64,000 bases of DNA from Clostridiaceae bacterium BRH_c20a (GCA_000961765.1 LADT01000086.1:62001-126000), one strand, 5' to 3'; counted from the stretch's first letter, positions 34,362 through 44,279 are shown. Translations and numbers: made by a program. Notes: a model not told the origin generated them from the sequence alone.

Positions 34362-35853
34362 CAACTTCTTCCTTTAACGCTCTATACAAGGAGACGCCCA
34401 TGCCTACCATGATTGCAGCAAAAGGTAGAGCAGTAACAATAGATGCTGTTTGCAAACCGGTAAGTCCTCCACTAAGTAACAGTACCCCGGCAATTGCTGA
34501 CTGAGTTAAACCCCAGATTATCTTTAGCCAGCTTGCTGGGTGCAAAGTGCCCTTACCTGTCAACATGCCTAGGACAAAAGTAGCTGAATCTGCAGAAGTG
34601 ATAAAAAAAGTCAAAATTAATATAGTAGCAATCCCAACTAAAATATTACCTAGGGGCAATTGGGTTAGAGTAATAAATAATGCTGCGGTAATATCCTCTT
34701 GTACCGCCTGTGCTAAAGGTACATCTTTAAAAAGCTGTAGATAAAGACCTGTTCCCCCAAAGGTTGCAAACCAGATAAAACTAAATAAACTAGGAATTAA
34801 AAGAACGCCGATAACAAATTCTCTTATGGTCCTGCCCCTTGAAACTCTGGCAATAAACGTTCCCACAAAAGGAGCCCAAGCAATCCACCAGGCCCAGTAA
34901 AACAACGTCCAGTTGGCTACCCATTTGCTCTCGGTAAAGGGGGTTAAGCGTAAACTCATACTAACTATGTTCTGAAGATATGTACCTAATGTGGCTGTTA
35001 GAGAATCAAAGATAAAAGAAGTAGGTCCAGTAAAAAGTGTAAAAAGCAAAAGTAAGGAGGCTACCAATAAATTTAAATTACTAAGTAATTTAATTCCCTT
35101 TTCTAATCCCGTAGTGGCTGAAAGAAGAAATAATGCTGTTAATACCATAATAATAATGATCTGGCTGGTAATTGTAACGGGTATGTTTATTAGGTGATTT
35201 AAACCTCCGTTTATCTGTAATGTACCCAATCCTAAAGATGTTGCTACACCAAAAACTGTTGCTATCACAGCTAAAATATCAATGGTTTTCCCAATATTAC
35301 CCTTCACTTTATCACCAATTAGAGGATAAAAAGTTGAGCTAATCAAACCTGAAAACCCTTTTCGGAAATTAAAATATGCTATGGCCAGAGCAATCAAGGT
35401 GTATATAGCCCAAGGATGTAGCCCCCAATGGAAAAAGGAATATCGTAATGCTAGAGCAGCAGCCTCAGGTGTCCCACCTGTTAACCCTTGAGGAGGATTA
35501 ATATAATGATTTAATGGTTCTGCTACTCCCCAAAAGACTAGCCCTATGCCCATTCCAGCACTAAATAACATGCTTATCCAAGTAAAGTCTGAAAACTCGG
35601 GTTTTTCCTCATCTCTGCCTAATTTAATCTTGCCAAATGGACTAAAGGCTAAATAGATTACGAAAATGAGGAAACCAAAGGACGTAGATAAGTAGAACCA
35701 ACCAAATTTTTCAATAGTAAATTCCAATGCTCTGCTTGCTTGGGTACCTAAATCATCTGGCTTCATACTACCCCAAAGAACAAAAGCTGCTATTATTGCT
35801 ATGGATATAAAGAAAACTGCACCAACCGATGTTTTTTCTCGCTTTTCAGTCAT
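34348..35853 (-). CDS. BCCT-family betaine/carnitine/choline transporter
   Basis: 501 residues, 12 membrane segments. The signature FHWGLHPWAIYTLIALAIAYF and the aromatic substrate box (WTLFYWAWWIAWAPFVGTFIARVSRGRTIREF) are intact. It imports trimethylammonium compounds driven by Na+ or H+. Glycine betaine is the default guess, as osmoprotectant or as methyl donor. Its last codons and TAG stop come from the REP element, so the native C-terminus may have been changed. Confidence 0.9.
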   Translation of the reverse strand: MTEKREKTSVGAVFFISIAIIAAFVLWGSMKPDDLGTQASRALEFTIEKFGWFYLSTSFGFLIFVIYLAFSPFGKIKLGRDEEKPEFSDFTWISMLFSAGMGIGLVFWGVAEPLNHYINPPQGLTGGTPEAAALALRYSFFHWGLHPWAIYTLIALAIAYFNFRKGFSGLISSTFYPLIGDKVKGNIGKTIDILAVIATVFGVATSLGLGTLQINGGLNHLINIPVTITSQIIIIMVLTALFLLSATTGLEKGIKLLSNLNLLVASLLLLFTLFTGPTSFIFDSLTATLGTYLQNIVSMSLRLTPFTESKWVANWTLFYWAWWIAWAPFVGTFIARVSRGRTIREFVIGVLLIPSLFSFIWFATFGGTGLYLQLFKDVPLAQAVQEDITAALFITLTQLPLGNILVGIATILILTFFITSADSATFVLGMLTGKGTLHPASWLKIIWGLTQSAIAGVLLLSGGLTGLQTASIVTALPFAAIMVGMGVSLYRALKEEVDKEA

Positions 35854-35958
35854 TTTATCAAGCTCCCTCTAGGGTTAATAAAAGTATTATAGGCAAAAGC
35901 TTGATATTTTATTATTTTTTTAACAAATACGGGGACGTTTCACTTATCTTGTTAGACC

Positions 35959-36303
35959 TTACCTTAAAATAACCACAGTAACACCTTCATTATTAGAGAT
36001 GCTCTTCTCATAAGTCTCTAAGGATTTGCACATAGCCTGTATTTCTCTTTTTCTATTAGACCACTCTTCGCCACCTGCATATGCCTTAACAATACCCCTC
36101 ATGCTATTTTCACCGAGGCATTTTTTTACTGCGTTTTTAATGCTTCCACCAACACCGGATGCACCATAACCATGAATGAGAATAACGGCTTTACCGCCCT
36201 GACCCTTGTGGGTGGTTAAAGAGTTTTTCATTCTTTGCAATGCAACATCTACTGTAGGCATACCATACTCTAAATTAACTTCAGTAACCTTTTTATTGCG
36301 CAT
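35959..36303 (-). CDS. Smr-domain protein
   Basis: 114 residues, a stand-alone Smr (small MutS-related) domain: VTEVNLEYGMPTVDVALQRM and the KAVILIHGYGASGVGGSIKNAV motif, which is a variant of the usual HGxGxG. Smr domains nick DNA or RNA. A short gap separates it from the YdbC-like gene upstream; the two may be co-transcribed. Confidence 0.78.
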   Translation of the reverse strand: MRNKKVTEVNLEYGMPTVDVALQRMKNSLTTHKGQGGKAVILIHGYGASGVGGSIKNAVKKCLGENSMRGIVKAYAGGEEWSNRKREIQAMCKSLETYEKSISNNEGVTVVILR

Positions 36304-36330
36304 GGTTTATTCACCTATCTTTACTCATTC

Positions 36331-36552
36331 TTATAAATCCAGCTCATTTAAAATATCTCTTAGTTTCTTTAACTCTGAAGCACTTAAGGTGATGCCCTTG
36401 CCCATCTTTGCATGATCGGGAGACCAATCTCTTAAATCATACTTTGGTTCCTTTTCATTCCAGCTGACCAGGTTTAGTTCTTTGCTCCATCCTTTTGTTG
36501 ATTCTGAGATAATGCCCAAAGATTCTTTGATTTCAAATTTAATTTCCGCCAT
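36331..36552 (-). CDS. YdbC/PC4-like ssDNA-binding protein
   Basis: 73 residues starting MAEIKFEIKESLGIISES behind AAAGGAG; the track's 13-codon extension has no ribosome site. The sequence WSKELNLVSWNEKEPKYDLRDWSPDHAKMGKGITLSASEL is typical of YdbC proteins, which have a PC4 fold and bind single-stranded DNA or RNA. Together with Smr it makes a nucleic-acid-handling pair. Confidence 0.85.
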   Translation of the reverse strand: MAEIKFEIKESLGIISESTKGWSKELNLVSWNEKEPKYDLRDWSPDHAKMGKGITLSASELKKLRDILNELDL

Positions 36553-36624
36553 ATTACTAACTCCTTTAAATTGATTTACTTGAATTATCACCTAACTGGT
36601 AAGAATTATTGATTATGATTATTC

Positions 36625-37251
36625 TCATGCTTTTGACTTTACCATATACCTCAGAACAGTTTTTAATTTAGCTGGTTCAACTTTCCTTGTATCAGAAAGA
36701 TATATTTCTCTATGTTGTAAAGATGCTCTTTCTAGATTATTATTTATTGTAAATTCTTTCATGGCTTCAAAACTTTGTGGTTCATTATCATATGGGCCTA
36801 CATGAAGCATTTGCACAGACAAGCCATCTTCAATTGTTCCAAAGGTCACATCATTTAGTAATGGATGGGGTTTCTTGACACTTACTCTTTCAAATGCTTT
36901 ATCTACTACTTCCTTTGTTGCAAAATCTGGTTGTCTAATCATGATATTATATAACAACTCATCTTTATTAAAGGTTTCTAACTTTTTCCCTTCTTCGCTT
37001 AAATCCCATATTCCTTCTAATGGATATACCGTATATTCAAAATATCCTTCAGGAGTATATCCTTGCTTTGGCATCATTCTAATAGCATAAGCCAATGAAT
37101 AAAGGACACCTATCTTTTCTGAAAATTCTTCTCCATTTGGATTTCCTTTTCCCTTTATCATAAAAAACTTTTGTTCCGGAACTGTTATAATTTCAGGTTT
37201 TTGTTCTGGCAAATATAAATTCTTTTCTTTCTTTTTCCATTCATGCTTCAT
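36625..37251 (-). CDS. GyrI-like small-molecule-binding domain protein
   Basis: 208 residues, beginning MKHEWKKKEKNLYLPEQKPEIITVPEQKFFMIKGKGNPNGEEF and ending with LQHREIYLSDTRKVEPAKLKTVLRYMV, the pattern of the GyrI-like family. These fold like the effector domain of BmrR-type regulators but lack a DNA-binding part; some hydrolyse or bind toxic small molecules. GGAGG precedes the ATG. Confidence 0.82.
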   Translation of the reverse strand: MKHEWKKKEKNLYLPEQKPEIITVPEQKFFMIKGKGNPNGEEFSEKIGVLYSLAYAIRMMPKQGYTPEGYFEYTVYPLEGIWDLSEEGKKLETFNKDELLYNIMIRQPDFATKEVVDKAFERVSVKKPHPLLNDVTFGTIEDGLSVQMLHVGPYDNEPQSFEAMKEFTINNNLERASLQHREIYLSDTRKVEPAKLKTVLRYMVKSKA

Positions 37252-37377
37252 TTACTTTCCTCCTCATATTATCTTTTTTTAATAACTTTTACGCTATTTT
37301 GTTGTACTGTGCAATTTGAATATTTACCTCAAGATTAAAAAATACTATATATATTAATTATCCAAGAAGGTGTTATC

Positions 37378-37821
37378 TTGAAGGATAGAGTTTTGGCTGG
37401 ATTAGTGGGTGGGATTATTGCTGGTATAGCGATGAATATAGTCGATTATATTTCATATTATATAGGTTTTGATAGGGAACGCCTATATAATTGGGCAGCA
37501 ATAGCTATTTTTGGTAAATTACCTAATACTATTGGTGAAGTTATTAGCGCCCAAATATCTCAATTATTTTTTTCAGGTCTTCTTGGAATCATTTTTTCCT
37601 ATTACCTGTTGAAGCTAACTAGCAGCAATTATCTACTAAAAGGTTGGATATATGGTTTAACTTCATGGTTTTTTATTTATTCTGTAGCAATTGCTTTTCG
37701 GTTACCCAGTTTAGAAACTCATTCATTAAATAGTGTAGTAAATCATGCTTTTAGTGCTACAATCTATGGATTGGTTTTAGGCGAAACTTTACATCGTATA
37801 AATAAAAACGTTAAATCATGA
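37378..37821 (+). CDS. Four-helix membrane protein, paralogue B
   Basis: 147 residues with four helices, starting at TTG behind AAGAAGGTG. Related to the product of 25272-25748: same length, KDR..LAGLVGGIIAGIAMN first helix, PNTIGEVISAQ middle motif and IYGLVLGE end. No conserved catalytic residues. Function unknown. Confidence 0.7.
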   Translation: MKDRVLAGLVGGIIAGIAMNIVDYISYYIGFDRERLYNWAAIAIFGKLPNTIGEVISAQISQLFFSGLLGIIFSYYLLKLTSSNYLLKGWIYGLTSWFFIYSVAIAFRLPSLETHSLNSVVNHAFSATIYGLVLGETLHRINKNVKS

Positions 37822-37907
37822 CCCTATTTCCTAAAAAAGTGATGTTCTAATTACAATTACCCCTCTGGTTTGTTATTGAAATTTTTTAAAATTCTTTTAA
37901 ATCCTCC

Positions 37908-38591
37908 TTATTCCTGCGTCCTTTCATAACGGATTTCCTGCCATCTGTTTTTTGCAATTTTAACAATTTTAGGGTCCAGAGCTTTATCGTTTAATAAAAT
38001 ACTAAACCACCTTCTTGCCCTCTCGTAGCCACCTAATCTATTTTCCAGCTCACCAATTATATATAATAATGATGCCTTATTAAGGGCAGCTATATCTCCT
38101 TGTTCATAGGTTTTTATGTAGTTATCTAAGGCGTTCTTTAAAAAGCGGGTTTCTTCATTATTACTATCATATCTATATAACCAGGCTAATTTTAAACATA
38201 GCCCTGCCAAAACATAGCTGCTTTCTCCCGCCAAAGCAGCACACAAAAGAGCTAATTTAAAAGCTTTTATAGCTTGTTCAAGACTGCGTTCCCCATTAAG
38301 ATTAGTGAAAGCGGCATTATCAATATATTGCTCTTTAATAATTCCCTTGCGAGTGTTTTTAATAGGCTGAAATTTTTCTGTAAAAGCAAAGTTACAGTGG
38401 GAACACACAAAAACTTCATAAGAGTAAGGATTAACACTTTCATAATGGTTACAAAAGTCACTATCCCTTTTTTTAATGATAATAAACTTACTTCGTACCT
38501 TTTTAGTAATAAAAGTCTTATTACAATACAAACATTCCATTTCCTTATCATATAAAGGTAACACCGGCTGAACACTTCCGGATGTAATCAT
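37908..38591 (-). CDS. DUF2225 family protein
   Basis: 227 residues. The N-terminus has two CxxC pairs (MECLYCNKTF and VFVCSHCNFAF) that would hold one zinc, with the ESVNPYSYEVFVC stretch of the DUF2225 family. The rest is helical and TPR-like (AIKAFKLALLCAALAGE, LYIIGELENRLGGYERARRWFS). The family is common in Firmicutes with unknown role. Confidence 0.85.
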   Translation of the reverse strand: MITSGSVQPVLPLYDKEMECLYCNKTFITKKVRSKFIIIKKRDSDFCNHYESVNPYSYEVFVCSHCNFAFTEKFQPIKNTRKGIIKEQYIDNAAFTNLNGERSLEQAIKAFKLALLCAALAGESSYVLAGLCLKLAWLYRYDSNNEETRFLKNALDNYIKTYEQGDIAALNKASLLYIIGELENRLGGYERARRWFSILLNDKALDPKIVKIAKNRWQEIRYERTQE

Positions 38592-38659
38592 AAATAAATG
38601 TCTCCTTTATCCTTTTATAATTTCTAGCAACCTATATGCAATTCTACTTATGACATACA

Positions 38660-38684
38660 AAACCCTGCAGTAACTGCAGGGTTT
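38660..38684 (-). terminator. Hairpin downstream of the methyltransferase gene
   Basis: AAACCCTGCAG / CTGCAGGGTTT with a 3-nt loop, followed by TTGTATGTCAT on the minus strand; a moderate terminator. Confidence 0.6.
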
Positions 38685-38715
38685 AAGTATTTTTTAACCT
38701 TGAATATTTAATGGG

Positions 38716-39573
38716 TTAGAAAATCTCGGGCTTCCAAAGTACCATCCCGATGACCTGTCGAATAGATTGACCATAACTCCCCGCCTCACTTTGTGCCTGG
38801 GCAGCTAAAAACCTTTCAATTTCTTCATCGAAATCCTCTAACTGTAATTCCTCGGATACTGAGATTTCTTTTAGGCTTTTTTTAATTTCTTCTACTGGGT
38901 ACTTTTCTGTTCTGCTTAGATTGAGAAATTCTACTGTTGGTCTGTGTCCCGATGAATATAGCAGGTTGATTAAAAAGATAATATCATGGGAGTTTTTAAT
39001 ATAGGGTCGATCAAAATACTTTTGAAAGAAAGCATCATAGAGGGACATTTGCCTTTTCCCGTCAAAACCGGTGGCAAAGCAATATTGAGAGGAGCAGTCA
39101 TTCATTTTTTCTATAGTTTCCATATCTCGTAAACCAGGACTCTGGGAGGCAAAGACCAAGTCGAATTTCTTATACCAGCCCATTTCCCTAATGTCAAGCT
39201 CTTCCCACAGGCCCTGTACTACCTCAATGTTTTTAATATTTTTTGTTGCAATCTGTTCTTTTAATGCTTCCAGCATATTGGGCGCAGGGTCCATTGCTGT
39301 TACCTGAGCTCCCAGTTGGGCAAAAGGAAGGGCAAAATTCCCTGGTCCACAGCCTATATCTAAGATTTTCATATTATCCCAAAGCACGTTTTGCTTTTTT
39401 AAGAAATTTATTACACCATTAATCCTTTTATTGCCTTCCCCGGATTCAACCATTTTTGTGAAAGACTTAGCCTTTTTATTCCAGTGCTCTACCGGGTCGC
39501 CTCCCATATGCTTACCCAGATTTTGCTGCCACAATTGGTTCCAATACTGCGGATTACGAATATCCTTTAACAT
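38716..39573 (-). CDS. SAM-dependent methyltransferase (class I)
   Basis: 285 residues from the ATG three codons inside the track ORF, placed 8 nt from GAGGTG. SAM site: KILDIGCGPGNFALPFAQLGAQVTAMDPAPNML. The N-terminus (NPQYWNQLWQQNLG) and the C-terminal extension resemble methyltransferases found with corrinoid or cobalamin genes in anaerobes. Substrate unknown; no operon partner. Confidence 0.8.
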   Translation of the reverse strand: MLKDIRNPQYWNQLWQQNLGKHMGGDPVEHWNKKAKSFTKMVESGEGNKRINGVINFLKKQNVLWDNMKILDIGCGPGNFALPFAQLGAQVTAMDPAPNMLEALKEQIATKNIKNIEVVQGLWEELDIREMGWYKKFDLVFASQSPGLRDMETIEKMNDCSSQYCFATGFDGKRQMSLYDAFFQKYFDRPYIKNSHDIIFLINLLYSSGHRPTVEFLNLSRTEKYPVEEIKKSLKEISVSEELQLEDFDEEIERFLAAQAQSEAGSYGQSIRQVIGMVLWKPEIF

Positions 39574-39649
39574 TACAATCACCTCATAGATAATTTACCC
39601 TAGTATTAGTAAAGTAAATCAGTAGTTATAATTTAAGGTTAGGTTAGAA

Positions 39650-40426
39650 TTATTTCCCTTTAAATTCAGCCTTTCTTTTTTCCAAGAAAGCTGCCATACC
39701 TTCTTTTTGGTCCTCGGTTGCAAAACACAAGCCAAATACTTCTGCTTCATAATTGTAGGCTGATTCATCATCCATATTCATACCGTTATTTATTGCTGAT
39801 TTTGCCAAGGTAACGGCACTGGGACCACGGCTAGCAATTTTAGCAGCCATTTCCCGGGCTTTATCCATTAATATCTCAGGGTCATACACTTTATTAACCA
39901 GACCGATGCGGTAGGCTTCTGCAGCATCAATCATATCGCCGGTATAAATCAATTCTTTTGCAAGTCCTTTTCCGATCAATCTAGGCAGCCTTTGGGTCCC
40001 AGCAAAGCCGGGCACAATACCGAGGGTTACCTCCGGTTGACCAAATTTGCCTTTAGTAGAAGCTAGGCGAATATCACAAGCCATCGCAAGCTCACAGCCA
40101 CCACCCAAGGCAAAGCCATTGACGGCAGCAATAACAACCTGGGGCATATTTTCAATAGCAGAAAAAACCTTTTGACCTAGACGGGCAAAAGTTCTTCCTT
40201 CTAAAGGTTTTTTTCCCTGCATTTCTGAAATATCAGCACCTGCCACAAAAGCTTTTTCGCCAGAACCAGTTATAATAACACACCTTATATCCTGGTTTTC
40301 TGCCAGATCATTAATTACTTTTCCTAATTCTTTTAGTGTAAGGCTGTTTAAAGCATTTAAAGCCTTGGGTCGATTAATTGTAACCTCTGCAATAGCCCCT
40401 TCTAAGTTTAAAGTTATGTTTTCCAT
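39650..40426 (-). CDS. Enoyl-CoA hydratase/crotonase
   Basis: 258 residues, crotonase fold: oxyanion-hole segments EKAFVAGADISEMQG and NGFALGGGCELAMACDIRLAS, with both catalytic glutamates expected in the active 3-hydroxybutyryl-CoA dehydratases (GGCELA and QPEVTLGIVPG). It hydrates crotonyl-CoA to 3-hydroxybutyryl-CoA. No other beta-oxidation gene is adjacent. GGGGAGG precedes the ATG. Confidence 0.9.
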   Translation of the reverse strand: MENITLNLEGAIAEVTINRPKALNALNSLTLKELGKVINDLAENQDIRCVIITGSGEKAFVAGADISEMQGKKPLEGRTFARLGQKVFSAIENMPQVVIAAVNGFALGGGCELAMACDIRLASTKGKFGQPEVTLGIVPGFAGTQRLPRLIGKGLAKELIYTGDMIDAAEAYRIGLVNKVYDPEILMDKAREMAAKIASRGPSAVTLAKSAINNGMNMDDESAYNYEAEVFGLCFATEDQKEGMAAFLEKRKAEFKGK

Positions 40427-40542
40427 TATGTACCTCCCCTTTATCTTATATGTGTAATTTTATAACACCTGCTAGCCATAGTCGAGAAGATATTTAACGG
40501 TATATTCCCTAGACTTAACCTTAGGAATAAAGACAAGGTTAC

Positions 40543-41934
40543 TTAATTTCTAAAGATAATTTTTATTGCAGGCTCATCTAAAACACAAGCATATTCACAT
40601 ATTCCGCAGCCCACACATTTATCGGGGTTTACAACCGGAAGTTGGAAATCTTCCATAAATAGAGCTTCATCTATTAGAGGACAATTCAGCCAGCATGAAC
40701 GACAAACATCACCTTGGTAAGCATAACAAAGTTCCTTATCGATTTCTGCCACACCAATTTTTACTTCTCGTATATCAAGGGGGGCTAATGCTCCTGTAGG
40801 ACAAACATCAGGACATTTCATACAGAGATAACAAGGCATTTCCCTAGGATTAAAATAAGGTGTTCCAATTCCCATACCTTGATCTCCATGGGCACTTAAT
40901 AATGTCTTATATTCACAAACCTCAATGCATTTGCCACAGCGAATGCACTTAGATAAGAATTCCAACTCTATTCCCGCACCAGGAGGCCTTAGGACAACAG
41001 GCGCCCCCTTCTTAGTCCAATTAAAGGATGTTGTTAATAACCCTGTTACAGCTAGGGCTCCACCTGCTTGAAGGAGCATCCGTCTTGAATATATAGATTC
41101 TGAGGTGGTAGCAGCCACTTCTTTAACTCTATAGGAAGTTAAAACTGGCTTTCCCCAAGAAAATTTGAGTGACCCAGTGGGACAAACATCAATACACTGA
41201 CCACATTTTGTACATAACGGCATTCTCCAGCTTTCTAGGGGTTCATTAATTAGCTGCTGCAAGGAATCTTTTGTATAGCTGCAGTTCCTCACACATTTAT
41301 TGCATTTTATACATTTATCGGCATCACACTGTACCTTGAGAACACTGAGGTGACTAATTAGTGCATATAAGGCTCCCACAGGACAGAAGATGCGACACCA
41401 GCCTCTTTTAACTCCTATGAATTCATAAATAATGATAAATACTAAAATAATAACCTCTATACCAAAACCAAACAGGATACTTCTAAAAAAAATGCCTAGT
41501 GGAGATATTGTTTGAAAAATAGGAACCCCAATTAGTAAACTTACTATTAGAAAAATTGGTAATGCCCAATAGTATTGAGTTTGTTTTTCTTTTAGGTTCT
41601 TTTGTTTACTTTTGACAACTTTATTTTTTAATTCATCTATTAACTCCACCATAAGACCAATGGGACAGGCCCAGCTACAAAAAGCTTTACCTAGTACCAT
41701 ATAAGCCGCTGTTATTAATAAAGAGCTGCTTAATAAAGTAAAGGTAACAGTTTTTGACGCTACTATTACTTCTAACAGAGCTAGCGGATCTGTCAAGGTA
41801 ATACCCAGTACTTCACTTGAAATCAGTGTTCCTATTACTACCAGACTGCCAAGAATTGGTGCCATAAAGATGAGGATAATACCGATTTGGGTTAATCGGC
41901 GATATCCCTTCCAGCTCATCTTCACCTTCGTCAT
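40543..41934 (-). CDS. NapH-NapG fusion: membrane Fe-S quinol dehydrogenase of nitrate reductase
   Basis: 463 residues. The first ~260 are NapH: four membrane helices, CSWACP and CRIFCP loop motifs, then two [4Fe-4S] sites (CIKCNKCVRNC, CTKCGQCIDVCP). At about 282-300 a twin-arginine-like segment YSRRMLLQAGGALAVTG follows, and from there the protein is NapG-like with four more cluster motifs (CIRCGKCIEVC, CYLCMKCPDVCP, CRSCWLNCP, CVGCGICEYAC). NapGH normally are two proteins that oxidise menaquinol and feed NapA. Here they are one chain with an internal Tat-like signal. Last gene of the nap/hao operon. Confidence 0.82.
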   Translation of the reverse strand: MTKVKMSWKGYRRLTQIGIILIFMAPILGSLVVIGTLISSEVLGITLTDPLALLEVIVASKTVTFTLLSSSLLITAAYMVLGKAFCSWACPIGLMVELIDELKNKVVKSKQKNLKEKQTQYYWALPIFLIVSLLIGVPIFQTISPLGIFFRSILFGFGIEVIILVFIIIYEFIGVKRGWCRIFCPVGALYALISHLSVLKVQCDADKCIKCNKCVRNCSYTKDSLQQLINEPLESWRMPLCTKCGQCIDVCPTGSLKFSWGKPVLTSYRVKEVAATTSESIYSRRMLLQAGGALAVTGLLTTSFNWTKKGAPVVLRPPGAGIELEFLSKCIRCGKCIEVCEYKTLLSAHGDQGMGIGTPYFNPREMPCYLCMKCPDVCPTGALAPLDIREVKIGVAEIDKELCYAYQGDVCRSCWLNCPLIDEALFMEDFQLPVVNPDKCVGCGICEYACVLDEPAIKIIFRN

Positions 41935-41997
41935 CTCCTACATGAAAATAAACTCAGCAAGGATAGCCCTTACTAGGGGCTACCCTCACAATATTAA

Positions 41998-44262
41998 TTA
42001 AACCTTTTCAACACGAACCGCACAAATCTTAAACTCGGGTTCCTTGGAGGCAGCGTCAACTGCATCAGTTGTCACAGCATTAACCAATCTTTCTGCCTCA
42101 AACCAAGTTGCAAATATCAATCCCCGCCTGGGAATACCGGGTCGCTCAATTTTTACCGGCAGTTCTACTGTACCCCGTCTGGATACTAGGCGCACTATAT
42201 CGCCTTCCTTTATGCCCAATTGAGTGGCATCCTTGGAATTAAACTCAGCAAAGGATGTAGGTACAGCTTTCATAATTGCCGGACACTTTCCGGTCATAGT
42301 ATCGGTATGCCAATGTTCTAAAACACGTCCGGTTGTCAGGCAGAATGGATATTCTTTATCCGGCATCTCGGCCGGTTCTGTATAAGGTCTAGCAAAGACT
42401 TGGGCTCGATGGTTAGGTCTGGCATAAAAATCCACACCTTCTTTAACATATGGATCATCCGGAGCAACAAAACGCATTCCTGTACCTTCTGTCCCTATAT
42501 GATCTTTAACAGGCCATCTGATACCATGGGCTTCTTTTAAAGCGGCATAGCTGGCCAGCTCCATGTCTGTACCTGTTGTGCATTTCAGGTATTCATTCCA
42601 GACATCCTCAAAGGATTTATAGGGGAATACCTCCCCATAACCCATACGGTGCGCAAAATCTATTAGTGCGTCCACATCAGGCCGAGCTTCACCGGGTGGC
42701 TCAATAGCCTTAGCCATATGCTGAGTTCTTCTTTCGGTGTTACCATAAACACCCTCTTTTTCGCACCATAAAGCAGCAGGAAGTACAACATCAGCGTATT
42801 TACTTGTTAGAGTCGGATGATACGTCTCCGAAACTACCAAAAAGGTTTGTTCCAGACCTGGGTGATAGAAAGTAGCATTAGGTAAAGAATGGGCCGGATT
42901 TGTACACATTACCCATAAGCATTTCAGATCACCGGTAACAGTCCTGCGGAACAATTCCATAGTATGCCACCCCGGTGCCGGTGCCATTTTAGCCGGGTCT
43001 GTTCCCCAGATTTTAGCAATTTGTTCCCGGTGTGCAGCATTAGCAACCAGTCTGTGGCCAGGTAATAAGTGGGATAATCCACCTACTTCTCGGACACTAC
43101 CACAAGCACTGGGCTGTCCGGTTAAGGAAAAGGTGGTACTGCCCGGCTTACAGATTTTACCCGTAATCAGGTGCAGGTTATGAATCATATTGTTGGCAAA
43201 TACACCGGCAACCCTTTGATTAATACCCATACACCACAAGGTCATAGTATTTTTGCCCGGTTCTGCGAAATCTCTGGCTAACTTTCTTATTTCCTGCACG
43301 GGAATACTACTTTTAGCTGAGGCAAATTCCGGTGTGTAGCTTTCTTTAATATGCTGCTTATAATCCTCCCAAGTAATTGGATTAGCGCCATCGGAGAAAC
43401 AAACATGATTTTTAATAAATTCTTCATCTGTAAAGCCTTCTTCAATGATGACATAAGCCATAGCCCCCAAAATTGCTAGGTCTGTCCCCGCTATAAAAGG
43501 AATAGCACTATCAGCAATTTCATGGGACCGGTGACGTCTGGGGTCAGCAATAATGATTTTCGTACCAGGATTTTTCCTTTTGTGGTCAACAATTCTTGAG
43601 AATAAAACCGGATGGGCCTCAGCAGTATTTGAACCGATGATGAAAAAAACGTCACAGTGTTCAAAATCATCATATGTACCCATAGGTTCATCAGCACCAA
43701 AAGTAGTCATATAACCGGCTACTGCACTTGCCATACAAAGCCTAGGATTACCCTCAACGTTATTGCTGCCAAAGCAGCCCTTCCAAAGCTTGTTGGCCAC
43801 ATAGGTTTCATCGACCGAGGTCTGCCCTGAACCATAGAAACCCACTGAAGCAGGTCCATATTGGTCAAGGGATTCTTTAAACCTTTGAGTGATAAGCTCC
43901 ATTGCTTCATCCCAACTGGCTTCCACGAACTTACCATCTTTTTTAATTAAAGGTTTGGTTATACGGTCTTTAGCAGTCATTATCTGGGGCAGATAATAGC
44001 CTTTTGCACATAAAAGACCCTTATTTACCGGATTATCAGGGTCACCTTTGACTGCTACTACTTTACCGTTTTTTACACCTATCATAACTCCACAACCTGT
44101 TCCACAATAGCGACAAACGGATTTAACCCATTTATCAGCTTCGGTTTTGGTTGGGTCGATAGGTTTACTCTGCACAGGCTGTCTGCCACTTGAACATCCA
44201 GCACTTACCAGGGCAGTCGAAACAGCACATGCTTTAATGAAATCTCTCCTTGAAAATTTCAT
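41998..44262 (-). CDS. napA: Periplasmic-type nitrate reductase, molybdopterin catalytic subunit
   Basis: 754 residues from MKFSRRDFIKA, with a twin-arginine signal; the track's 16-codon extension lacks a ribosome site. The [4Fe-4S] ligands are CRYCGTGC...C (50, 53, 57, 85). GNPRLCMASAVAGYM supplies the Mo-binding cysteine that distinguishes NapA from formate dehydrogenase (Sec/Cys elsewhere). C-terminal bis-MGD domain: LTTGRVLEHWHTDTMTG. A Cys after the signal (VSAGCSS) could also be a lipobox. It reduces nitrate to nitrite outside the cell membrane, fed by the Fe-S and haem proteins of the same operon. Confidence 0.92.
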   Translation of the reverse strand: MKFSRRDFIKACAVSTALVSAGCSSGRQPVQSKPIDPTKTEADKWVKSVCRYCGTGCGVMIGVKNGKVVAVKGDPDNPVNKGLLCAKGYYLPQIMTAKDRITKPLIKKDGKFVEASWDEAMELITQRFKESLDQYGPASVGFYGSGQTSVDETYVANKLWKGCFGSNNVEGNPRLCMASAVAGYMTTFGADEPMGTYDDFEHCDVFFIIGSNTAEAHPVLFSRIVDHKRKNPGTKIIIADPRRHRSHEIADSAIPFIAGTDLAILGAMAYVIIEEGFTDEEFIKNHVCFSDGANPITWEDYKQHIKESYTPEFASAKSSIPVQEIRKLARDFAEPGKNTMTLWCMGINQRVAGVFANNMIHNLHLITGKICKPGSTTFSLTGQPSACGSVREVGGLSHLLPGHRLVANAAHREQIAKIWGTDPAKMAPAPGWHTMELFRRTVTGDLKCLWVMCTNPAHSLPNATFYHPGLEQTFLVVSETYHPTLTSKYADVVLPAALWCEKEGVYGNTERRTQHMAKAIEPPGEARPDVDALIDFAHRMGYGEVFPYKSFEDVWNEYLKCTTGTDMELASYAALKEAHGIRWPVKDHIGTEGTGMRFVAPDDPYVKEGVDFYARPNHRAQVFARPYTEPAEMPDKEYPFCLTTGRVLEHWHTDTMTGKCPAIMKAVPTSFAEFNSKDATQLGIKEGDIVRLVSRRGTVELPVKIERPGIPRRGLIFATWFEAERLVNAVTTDAVDAASKEPEFKICAVRVEKV

Positions 44263-44279
44263 TTGCAACCCTCCCAAAA

